Below are positions 41,458 through 49,483 of a stretch of DNA of 64,000 nt, one piece after another (the first letter of the stretch is position 1; the number at the start of each line of letters is the position of its first letter). This DNA is from Sulfitobacter sp. THAF37 (GTDB taxonomy: Bacteria > Pseudomonadota > Alphaproteobacteria > Rhodobacterales > Rhodobacteraceae). Position numbers and translations under genes: made by a program. Location of the stretch: contig NZ_CP045375.1 in the NCBI RefSeq assembly GCF_009363555.1, forward strand, positions 42,275-106,274, written 5' to 3'. Below the pieces are notes generated by a model. The model worked only from the letters and a program-made list of their open reading frames with translations. It was not told the DNA's origin and did not search any database.

Positions 41458-43978
41458 CCCTGCCCTCCGCACTCATCTTTTCTTTTACCGCCTCCGCAAT
41501 CTCCGGAGACACGTCATATCCATCATACTCGTCGAGAAGCGCTTCATCGTAGGTCTCAAAAGCCCATTCATTCACAACTTCCAGTGCCCCGGACGCCATC
41601 AAGCCATGCGAGGCGCAGATCGTCTCGAACTCTGTGTCAGACCAATGCTCCCGAGTAACTAGGTCGAGGACAAGGGCGCCGTGTTTCGGGTCAAGCCCCG
41701 CCAGCTGGCTTTGGCTGGCGGGCCCAGACGCACCACTTTCTTCCTCTTCGACATCGAAAATCTGACCGAGGACGGACGACACGCGCTCAGTGTCCGAACG
41801 GATTGCTGCGATCCGCGACGCGTCGAGTTTGGGTCCGCTGGCTTTTTCAAGATCGGGTATCGCTTCGCCCGGGCGACCCGGTTGCGAGGCACGAACAGTG
41901 CGAGGACCATCCGCGACTTCGCCAGCATGCAGATCCGAGTAGGCAAGCGCAGGATCGAGGCCCAAAGCCTTGTAGATTTTCTCAATGCTTGCGACTTCGT
42001 CGGAGTGAATAATGCCATCGGCATGTGCTGCACCGACCAGCGCTGCCCGCATAGCGGCCTGGCTGTCTTGGCCCACCTCCTTCAGTTTGCGCCGCAGAAG
42101 CGTCATGTCCGGTGGCACGGCCAGGAACCATTCAAGGTTTGCACGCAGCCTGCGTCGCTCCTGATCGCTGAGTGCCGCGGCAGAAACCTGATTTTCCAGC
42201 GCCCTGCGTTCAGTCTCCGCGATGCAACCATCCGCATGGGCGACGAACGACCCAAGTGCCAATTCGATCAAGGCGCTTCGATAGCTATCGGAAACGTCCT
42301 CGAGTCTTTCGATGGGTTCGCCCAGACGAAACAGCACAACAGGCTCCTCCGCCTTGGGCGACCGGAGCGCAAACCGAGGGTCGGGCGCCAGACCGAAACC
42401 GAGGCGCGCGAGCGCGTCGGCGGCTCCTGTCGTTTGCCGTTTCCCGATCTTCTCGTTCGTTTCTCCCTCCAGACGCCCGATCACCTCTTCAAGCAGCACC
42501 AATCCCCCTCGATCGACGATATCGCTTGCCCAAGATTTCAAGCGGTCCATTTCCTCTGATGGGAAAGCATCCCAAAGTTCAGAGGGCAGCAAGGCATGCG
42601 CTTCCACACTTCCGCGACCGTCAGGGTTTCGGCCCAGGAAGCGACTGAGCTTGTCGAGGTCGTTCATCACCTCGTCAGCCAACTCTTGGGCAATCTCGAC
42701 CGGTTTGCGCAGGCCGGAAATATCGGGGACCGGCTTGCCGCCGACGGTTGGGTTGGCGGACCCCTGAAACTCGCTGGAGGCGGCCCGATAGGATGCAGTG
42801 AGTGATTTCCGTGGTTTTGTCACTTTGAGTCCATCAGGAAAACGCCGATCAAACCGCATACGGAACAGCGCGACGAACTCGTCACGGCACCGCGTCGCGG
42901 GAGTTCTCAGATTTGTTTCCGGATGGCAGATGAACCAACTCAGCAACCAGTCAGCTGTCAGGTTCTCTCCTTTGTCGATACGAGCTCCGATTGCGTATTT
43001 GAGTGAGAACGGAAGTTCCCAGCCCTGCTTCTCGAAAATCGGCTCGATAGCGTCGAGGTCGGTTTCGGCGAGCATCGCGATGTCGAGGAACTCACCCAAA
43101 TACCGCCTGACGGAATGGTTATCAGGGTAAAGTGACTGCAGCCGTCGAACTTCCTGGACGATATCCTTTGCATCTTCGTTCGACTGATCGACGAAGAAGC
43201 GACGCTCCAGCCCGTAGAAGTACAAGAACATGTAGCCGGGGTTATAGGAAGCGTCGCTTCGCCCACTTGCCAACCACTCCAAATAGGTTGCCCGACACTG
43301 GGGTGAGATATCCGAGTATCCGGGCCAATACGGCATGCCATCGCCAGCCTTGTCCCTGCCCGAGCGCGCGACCGACAGGGACGGATCGATATAGGCTCGG
43401 CATTTGTCACGATACCCGTAGGAGTTCAGCAAGGGAGGCGTGCCAACATAGACCATCCCGCCGATGTTGAGACCGGCGACGCTAGCCGTTTCGCTAGAAG
43501 GGACCCACCCGCTTTTCGATGATCGGGCCGATGAGCTCGATGCCACTCGCGAGGGCTGGTTTCGTTCTGCGGCCGCTGCAAGTGCCGGCGCCGCAGACTT
43601 TCCAGCGCGAACGACCTCAGCGTAGTCCTGCTTCGGAGGGGAATAGGCTTGAGTCACAGCCGATCCCGTGGAAACATTGGCTTCACGAGTTCGTTCGCGT
43701 TCACGCTCGACACGTTTTTCATACGCATTTGGAGGCGCTACCAGCGCTAAATTCGGTTTTGTTGTTTCCGAACTCTTTGCGTCGCCATTTGTAGCGGCAA
43801 TTTTTCTAGATCGCCGCCTTTCTTGCCACCAAACCAAAAAGATGGGCGCTCCCAATGCAAAAAGAACTTGGCTGCCGTCCGACCAAGACTGCAATCCAAG
43901 TGTAACAATTACCAAAGCAGCAAAGAAATAAATCGCTAAAAAAAATGTAACTCGAAAAACCTTCCATACAAAACTCAT
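41450..43978 (-). CDS. TerB-domain protein with membrane anchor (Shango SngA-like)
   Basis: 842 residues from ATG 43978 (GGAG nine bases upstream). Two hydrophobic helices at the start (about residues 1-28 and 34-50) suggest membrane attachment, then a low-complexity linker, a TerB-N domain (about 165-400; FYGLERRFFVDQ), a TerB-like helical unit with two acidic metal-type motifs FVAHADGCIAETERRAL and GAAHADGIIHSDEVASIEK (about 590-680), and a TerB-C part to the end. TerB modules bind divalent metal and are linked to membrane-associated stress and phage defence. It overlaps the ATPase gene by eight bases. Confidence 0.87.
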   Translation of the reverse strand: MSFVWKVFRVTFFLAIYFFAALVIVTLGLQSWSDGSQVLFALGAPIFLVWWQERRRSRKIAATNGDAKSSETTKPNLALVAPPNAYEKRVERERERTREANVSTGSAVTQAYSPPKQDYAEVVRAGKSAAPALAAAAERNQPSRVASSSSARSSKSGWVPSSETASVAGLNIGGMVYVGTPPLLNSYGYRDKCRAYIDPSLSVARSGRDKAGDGMPYWPGYSDISPQCRATYLEWLASGRSDASYNPGYMFLYFYGLERRFFVDQSNEDAKDIVQEVRRLQSLYPDNHSVRRYLGEFLDIAMLAETDLDAIEPIFEKQGWELPFSLKYAIGARIDKGENLTADWLLSWFICHPETNLRTPATRCRDEFVALFRMRFDRRFPDGLKVTKPRKSLTASYRAASSEFQGSANPTVGGKPVPDISGLRKPVEIAQELADEVMNDLDKLSRFLGRNPDGRGSVEAHALLPSELWDAFPSEEMDRLKSWASDIVDRGGLVLLEEVIGRLEGETNEKIGKRQTTGAADALARLGFGLAPDPRFALRSPKAEEPVVLFRLGEPIERLEDVSDSYRSALIELALGSFVAHADGCIAETERRALENQVSAAALSDQERRRLRANLEWFLAVPPDMTLLRRKLKEVGQDSQAAMRAALVGAAHADGIIHSDEVASIEKIYKALGLDPALAYSDLHAGEVADGPRTVRASQPGRPGEAIPDLEKASGPKLDASRIAAIRSDTERVSSVLGQIFDVEEEESGASGPASQSQLAGLDPKHGALVLDLVTREHWSDTEFETICASHGLMASGALEVVNEWAFETYDEALLDEYDGYDVSPEIAEAVKEKMSAEGRDV

Positions 43979-44091
43979 CAATAAAATCTCCAAACTGGCC
44001 AGTTCGATCTCAAGAGAACGGCGCCCACATCTCAACCTCTAGGCAATTTTTCTCTGCTAGAACAATCGAATCCCCAGTGGGGGTGCACATT

Positions 44092-44394
44092 TCAGCAGTT
44101 TTCGAAGAGGTCAGGCGTGTTCGTGTCACGCACTCGGCTCAAACCTTCGCCAACATGCAAACATGGGTGCTTTATCCTATACAATCCCTTCGCGCCCTCA
44201 AAATGAGCGCTGCCACCATTGGGCATACGGACCGTGACCACGTCTGCACCGCATATGGGGCACTGATGCCGGAAACTGCGCTGGCGCTTTGCCTTCGAAG
44301 AAGACTGTAAGACCCAGCTTTCTCGAACGTCGGTAGTGCCACCATTTGGCAAGCGCCGCGAATGAGCTCGCCGTCGAAACCAACGAGGATCCAT
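44092..44394 (-). CDS. Small zinc-ribbon protein between SbcC and TerB genes
   Basis: 100 residues; ATG 44394 overlaps the sbcC stop (TGATG). One treble-clef-like ribbon: HQCPICGADVVTVRMPNG, then HFEGAKGLYRIKHPCLHVGEGL gives Cys/His ligands C45, C48 and later His/Cys. The first 40 residues are Arg-rich and could touch nucleic acid. No named family recognised. Its coupling to sbcC and 114-base gap to the TerB gene make it the joint of the operon. Function unknown. Confidence 0.65.
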   Translation of the reverse strand: MDPRWFRRRAHSRRLPNGGTTDVRESWVLQSSSKAKRQRSFRHQCPICGADVVTVRMPNGGSAHFEGAKGLYRIKHPCLHVGEGLSRVRDTNTPDLFENC

Positions 44395-47300
44395 CAGACC
44401 ACCCCCCTTTCCTCTATACTACTCCCAGACATCCCTTTTCTGACATAGAAGCCGTTTGGGATCGCCTCCTGGACGAGCGGTACATGCGAAATCAGACCCA
44501 CCGCACGGTTATGTCGGACGATGGAGTTGAGGACCTGTAGGACCTGGTCGAGCGTGCCGGACCCGTTTTCGGTGTCGAGGCTTCCAAACCCTTCGTCGAT
44601 AAAAATCGTGTCGAGCCGGACTTTGCCACTCGCCGCTTCGACCACGTCGGCAAGACCCAGTGCTAGAGCGAGTGCCGCAATGAACGTCTCGCCGCCTGAG
44701 AGTGTGCTTGTAGCGCGTGATTTCCCAGTGTGCGCGTCAAACACCTGTGTTCCAAGGCCTCGCTTGCCTCTCCCTCCGTTCTCCATCTCACGCTCGAGAC
44801 TATACTGGTAGTTTGTCATCGGACCGAAGCGTAGGTTTGCAGCTTCCAGAATCTGATCGAACATCGCGCCTATTGCGAATGTCTCCAGGGTCAGTCTTTG
44901 CGAGTTCTGCCCGTTCACCAGCGCAGCTAGTCCGCGCAGCGGACCTGATGCCGCTTCGGCTTCGTCAAGCTTGCGCAACGTCTCTTCAATCCCCTTTCTA
45001 AGCCGATCCAAATGATCGACACGGGTCTGGGCGGCGATGCGTTCTTCGGTCACCCTGCCGAGTGCCTCAGCATGGGTCTGGTGCGTTTCCCGCAGCGCTT
45101 CGATGTCAGGCCGGGACATGCCTTCAATCGCAGAGGTAGCATCTGTGACTGCATCAGACGCACTCTTGTGCTCACGCCGGTAGGTCTCGACCGTTTCTCT
45201 ATCTTCATTAAGAGTTTCGATGGCTGGCTTGAGAGACTGAAAGGCCTCTGCTGTGAGGCCAGCTTCAGCCAGTCTCGTCCGGAAAACCCCCGCCGCCTTT
45301 TGATGGCGCGTCTTGCAGCCCGCGAGCGCCTTGTCCGCGCTTTCGAGATCCTTGACTGCGCCGAGTGCCTTTTCGCGCGCGGAGTTCAGCGCTTTTTCTG
45401 CTGCGGTCCGCGCCGCCTGAAGTGACGCCAGCGACCCAGTCACATTCTTAAGTGTGGCCGCGAGCACCGTCACATCGCGCAGGTCCTCCGGCACCTCGGC
45501 AAGCTTGCCATCGCGGGCCGCCTTGGCCTCGGTTGCCTTGTTCCGCCGCTCATCAAAGCGATCACGCAACTCATCGCTTTTCCGCTCCAGTTCCTCGACC
45601 TGCTGTCCCAGTTCCTCAATCCCGGCCTCCGCGGCAAGAATGTCGACCCGGGGACCAAGCGCTGCGAGTGCTGCGTCCTCACGACCGATCTGCGCCGCGA
45701 TGACGGCTGCAAGCTCCTCCGGCGGTTCAAGGGTGGACAAGCGTTTCTTTCGGTCCTCCATGGTTGCACGCAGCCCAGCCAGCGCCTCATTGGCCTTCCG
45801 AGCTTCGCGATCGGCGGCCAGCCATGCTTCTCGTGACTCTCGGAAAGCCTTATCCAGGCCGGCACTGCCGATTTCGCCCGTCGCAGGAGCGGGATGCTCG
45901 GTCGCGCCGCAGACCGGACATGGCAACCCTGCTTCCAGTCTCGTCGCAAGGTGCAGCGCCTGTGCGGCCGCGAGATTTCTTTCGGCTGTCTCAAAACTCT
46001 CTCGTGCCTTCTCGGCCCTTCCTGACGCAGCTTCCGACTTCCGAAGCTGTTCTTCGACAGCGGCCTGAGCCGTCGCAACATCCTGTAAGGCGCCCTCATA
46101 GGACTTGGCTGCCAGATGCCGTTGGTCGAGTTCTGCGCGACGACCCGCGATCTCGGCGCGCTTCGTCTCGGCCTCACGCGCGACTTTCAACTCGGCGTTT
46201 TTCGAGACGCGCTTCTCCTGGAGTTTAGTCAGTTGTGCCTTTGCCGCCTGAAAAGCGTTGTCGGCGTCAAGCTGCTCTTTCAGCGCGGTCTCGACTGCCT
46301 GATTGCTTTCGGCTGCTGCCTCAAGGATTCGACCATACCTCTCCAGCTCATCGCTTCTCCGGCGCAGGGTTTCGACCTCATCGGCACGGTCTTCCTCACG
46401 CCGGAGCGCATCTGCCGCCTTTTCTACTTGTTTCGCGCCAATTTCGGCGCCCTTGTCTGCCTCTTCGCGCTTGGTCTCGGCTTCACTAACCTCGCGTTCG
46501 GCATCCCTCACACGTTCCTCGACATCGATCAGACCCCGCGCGCGCTCGGCTTGTCGGACCTGCTCGGCAAGCGCCTCGATATCGTCCTTCCGCGCCTCAA
46601 GTGCGCGAAGCCGTTCCCTCATCTTTTCGGCCGCCGCGAACTTTTCCTCAATGGCCTCCGCCTGGCGCAGCGCCTTCTCGGCAACTTCCGCCGTCGCCTT
46701 TTTGGTTTCTTCGATCACGCGTAGCTCTGCGCATTTCCCAGTTGCGGCTTCGATGCCCGAAATCAGTGCATCAGTGCTTTCGAACCCTTCTGCCGCGAGT
46801 TGCCTGATGCAGAGCGCACGTTCCTCTCGCACCTGCCGTTCAGCCTCATCGGCTTCTGACTTGAGATCGGCCATGAGCTTCTCGTATAGCGAGACATCGA
46901 AGAGTTCTCGCAGGATTTCAAGGCGCTCTTTCGTCTTGGCCGAAAGGAACTTCTCGAAGCGCCCTTGAGGCAGGAGGACGATCTGGCGAAATTGCTCGGA
47001 GCCATATCCAAGCATCTCGACGACGGCCGCGTCGACGTCGCGCACCTTCTTCTCTGCCACGATCTTGCCCCGCGCCGCGTCTGTAATGTCGTCTAACGAC
47101 ATTCCGGTCGCATCAAACAGGTAAGCTTCGTGTGCGCTCCGCGTCTCGCCTTCACCGCGCGCCTTGGGTCGCATCTGGTCGGGTCGGCGAAGCACAACAT
47201 ATCGCCGCTCACCAATGTCGAACACGAACTCCGCCTCGGTCATTATATCCGGATCGGCGTGATCCGAGCGCAACGAAGGAGCGTCTTGCTCTGCCTTCGC

Positions 47301-47468
47301 CGCTTCTCCAAAGAGCGCAAAGGTCATCGCGCTGAAGATGGTCGATTTACCTGATCCTGTTTGTCCGTAGATGCCGAAAAGACCCACCTCGACGGCATCC
47401 CGAAAGTCGATAACCACCCGACCTGGATAGGGACCGAACGCCTGAAGTGTTAGCCGAACCGGTCTCAT
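44394..47468 (-). CDS. sbcC: SbcC/Rad50-type nuclease ATPase
   Basis: 1024 residues. Walker A is FGIYGQTGSGKSTIFSAMTF, the Rad50 zinc hook GLPCPVCGATEHP sits mid-protein (about residue 515) between two long coiled coils, and the signature TSTLSGGETFIAALALAL and Walker B DTIFIDEGFGSLD close the head. SbcC pairs with SbcD to cut hairpins and DNA ends. ATGA overlap with sbcD. A chromosomal copy surely exists elsewhere in such a host, so this is a cargo version dedicated to the island; the call of dedication is inference. Confidence 0.95.
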   Translation of the reverse strand: MRPVRLTLQAFGPYPGRVVIDFRDAVEVGLFGIYGQTGSGKSTIFSAMTFALFGEAAKAEQDAPSLRSDHADPDIMTEAEFVFDIGERRYVVLRRPDQMRPKARGEGETRSAHEAYLFDATGMSLDDITDAARGKIVAEKKVRDVDAAVVEMLGYGSEQFRQIVLLPQGRFEKFLSAKTKERLEILRELFDVSLYEKLMADLKSEADEAERQVREERALCIRQLAAEGFESTDALISGIEAATGKCAELRVIEETKKATAEVAEKALRQAEAIEEKFAAAEKMRERLRALEARKDDIEALAEQVRQAERARGLIDVEERVRDAEREVSEAETKREEADKGAEIGAKQVEKAADALRREEDRADEVETLRRRSDELERYGRILEAAAESNQAVETALKEQLDADNAFQAAKAQLTKLQEKRVSKNAELKVAREAETKRAEIAGRRAELDQRHLAAKSYEGALQDVATAQAAVEEQLRKSEAASGRAEKARESFETAERNLAAAQALHLATRLEAGLPCPVCGATEHPAPATGEIGSAGLDKAFRESREAWLAADREARKANEALAGLRATMEDRKKRLSTLEPPEELAAVIAAQIGREDAALAALGPRVDILAAEAGIEELGQQVEELERKSDELRDRFDERRNKATEAKAARDGKLAEVPEDLRDVTVLAATLKNVTGSLASLQAARTAAEKALNSAREKALGAVKDLESADKALAGCKTRHQKAAGVFRTRLAEAGLTAEAFQSLKPAIETLNEDRETVETYRREHKSASDAVTDATSAIEGMSRPDIEALRETHQTHAEALGRVTEERIAAQTRVDHLDRLRKGIEETLRKLDEAEAASGPLRGLAALVNGQNSQRLTLETFAIGAMFDQILEAANLRFGPMTNYQYSLEREMENGGRGKRGLGTQVFDAHTGKSRATSTLSGGETFIAALALALGLADVVEAASGKVRLDTIFIDEGFGSLDTENGSGTLDQVLQVLNSIVRHNRAVGLISHVPLVQEAIPNGFYVRKGMSGSSIEERGVV

Positions 47469-48607
47469 TGGACATCCTCCGTCTCACGCAGGCGGCCGAG
47501 TGCCGACGCTACGACCTCCAGTTCGTTCTCTGAGAACCCTTCTTCCCGCACGTGTTCGAGGAAGTCGCCAAGGACTTCGACAGGGTTAGCGACCGCTAGG
47601 GCACGTCCCGTTAAGGACTTTACTTCTGGCGCCCGTTCATCCCGCTCGTAGATAAGTTCACAGGCGTTCGGGAACACGTCGCGGATGCGCTTCATTCCAT
47701 CGATCACAGGCGCATCATCGGTAAGCACGGCTTTGATAAAATCGTCAGATCGGTCTGCGAGGAGAAGTTCTGCGTGACGTCCCTTCAAGACGCGCACTTT
47801 GCGAATGGGTGTGAACGGAATGCTCTCAATCGTGGTTTGCCCGACTGCATCGATCTCTACGAGGCTCATCGACTTCTGGCAGTCAGATTCATCAAATCCG
47901 AAAGCCAGTGGCGATCCCGAATACCGGATATGAGATGCACCGACCGATTGCGGCCGGTGCAGATGCCCGAGCGCCACATAATGAGCACCTTCGAACACGG
48001 ATGAACTGACCGTCTCGACGCCCCCCACTCGAGTGAGAGGCCGCTCACTTTCGCTGCTCGCCGCCCCAGCTACAAATGCATGCGAAACGATGATCCATCG
48101 CGCGCCATCTGGAATGTTACGCCGACTGCAAGCCACCTGAGCCGCGAGAACGTCCTCGGGGGTGTGGAGAGCTTCATCGGCGAAGCATTCGCGGGCGGCA
48201 TAGTCATAAGCGAAGGGCAACCCTGTGAACGCCACGGGTCCGTGTGCGTCACTGAGGACCAGAGGTTTCTCGTCCGCACTGATAGCCCCACGTATCAACG
48301 CGCGTCGTGTGTCTGTCATAATCGCCATGGACGCGATTCGATCACCCGAGTCGTGATTGCCGGCGATCATTACCACGGCCGCCTCGGTCTCCGAGGCAAC
48401 GCGCGCCAAGAACCCATTGAACTGACGCACGGCAGACGTCGGCGGGGCAGCCCGATCAAAAATATCGCCTGCAATTACAAGAACGTCAACGTCGCGGGAG
48501 GTGATCGCCGAAACGATCTGATCGAGTATTGCTGCGTGATCGGCATCGAGAGGAATCCCGTTGAACTGACGCCCGAGATGGAGGTCGGCGGTGTGAAGAA
48601 TCCTCAT
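47465..48607 (-). CDS. sbcD: SbcD/Mre11-type exonuclease subunit
   Basis: 380 residues. Metallophosphoesterase motifs: ILHTADLHLGR (I), VLVIAGDIFDRA (II), VVMIAGNHDSGDR (III), VSHAF (IV), ALGHLHRPQSV (V). These place two metal ions for DNA cleavage. It is the first gene of the eight-gene minus-strand row and starts 11 bases from a pair of direct repeats shared with the divergent WYL regulator. C-terminal capping domain present. Confidence 0.95.
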   Translation of the reverse strand: MRILHTADLHLGRQFNGIPLDADHAAILDQIVSAITSRDVDVLVIAGDIFDRAAPPTSAVRQFNGFLARVASETEAAVVMIAGNHDSGDRIASMAIMTDTRRALIRGAISADEKPLVLSDAHGPVAFTGLPFAYDYAARECFADEALHTPEDVLAAQVACSRRNIPDGARWIIVSHAFVAGAASSESERPLTRVGGVETVSSSVFEGAHYVALGHLHRPQSVGASHIRYSGSPLAFGFDESDCQKSMSLVEIDAVGQTTIESIPFTPIRKVRVLKGRHAELLLADRSDDFIKAVLTDDAPVIDGMKRIRDVFPNACELIYERDERAPEVKSLTGRALAVANPVEVLGDFLEHVREEGFSENELEVVASALGRLRETEDVQ

Positions 48608-48617
48608 GGCAATGACC

Positions 48618-48642
48618 CGTATATTTTTTATTCGTATATTTT
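48618..48642. promoter_or_regulatory. Tandem 10-bp repeats in the sbcD-WYL divergent promoter
   Basis: CGTATATTTT occurs at 48618-48627 and again at 48633-48642, a 15-base period, within an AT-rich 77-base gap between sbcD and the WYL regulator. The repeats include TATATT, which can serve as -10 elements. Candidate operators for the WYL protein. Confidence 0.5.
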
Positions 48643-48684
48643 CTAGATGGACATACAGGCGAGAGTCAAGGTAGGGATGCGCAC

Positions 48685-49479
48685 ATGAAGCTCGACGACC
48701 TCAAACATGCGCAGAGAGAGCGCCTGATCTTTCTGGACCGCTGCCTGACCTGGCGGGGTATGGCAAACCGCAAGGATCTGATCGACCGCTTCGGTATTTC
48801 GACCGCGCAGGCAGCGCTGGACTTTCGTGTCTATCTCGGTCTCGCGCACAGTACACCGCCGACCTATGATCCGGTGCGAAAGACCTATATTGCTTGGATC
48901 GAACACGAGCCTTTAGCACCATCCGGCCTGACCGAAGCCCTCGATATCCTGACGAGCGATGATGACGATGCGCCGCCTTCCGCGTTGCCACGACCGGAAC
49001 GCAAGGCAGATCGGAGGACTATCGCGCTGCTTCACCAGGCAATCAGGTCGGGGAAAGCCCTCCACGTACGGTACACGTCGATGTCGTCCGGTGCCGACGA
49101 AGGGCAGTGGATTGCGCCGACCCGCTTCACGTCCGATGGTGAAAGCGTGCACTTGCGTGCCCACAGTTTCAAGCACGGTGAATATCGGAACTACCTCCCG
49201 ATCCGCATCGATCCTGACAGCTCCTTCGAGGAGAAACCCATAGACAAGCCTCTGCCGGAGGACGTGGATTGGAATACTCGAGCAATCATCTGGCTGCGAC
49301 CAAAGACAGGACTTTCAGATCAGCAAGCAAAGGTCGTCAGACGTGAATTCGGCTTTGAAGGCGAATGGCTTCGAGTCGAAACCAGAAAAGCGCTGGAATT
49401 CTTTTTTGATCGTCGATGGGGATTGGATACCATGGGCGCACGGATTGAGCGCGCGAAAACGGACTACGAACCAATTTGA
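48685..49479 (+). CDS. WYL-domain regulator (CapW/BrxR-like)
   Basis: 264 residues. N-terminal winged helix-turn-helix (FLDRCLTWRGMANRKDLIDR and FGISTAQAALDFRVYLGL), a middle WYL-type domain (GKALHVRYTSMSSGADEGQW, RAHSFKHGEYRNYLPIRI) and a C-terminal dimerisation part. This layout is that of CapW/BrxR repressors, which keep defence operons off until damage or phage products release them. It is divergent from the eight-gene defence row and is its likely master control. Its stop is four bases from the end of virD4. Confidence 0.88.
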   Translation: MKLDDLKHAQRERLIFLDRCLTWRGMANRKDLIDRFGISTAQAALDFRVYLGLAHSTPPTYDPVRKTYIAWIEHEPLAPSGLTEALDILTSDDDDAPPSALPRPERKADRRTIALLHQAIRSGKALHVRYTSMSSGADEGQWIAPTRFTSDGESVHLRAHSFKHGEYRNYLPIRIDPDSSFEEKPIDKPLPEDVDWNTRAIIWLRPKTGLSDQQAKVVRREFGFEGEWLRVETRKALEFFFDRRWGLDTMGARIERAKTDYEPI

Positions 49480-49483
49480 ATAA

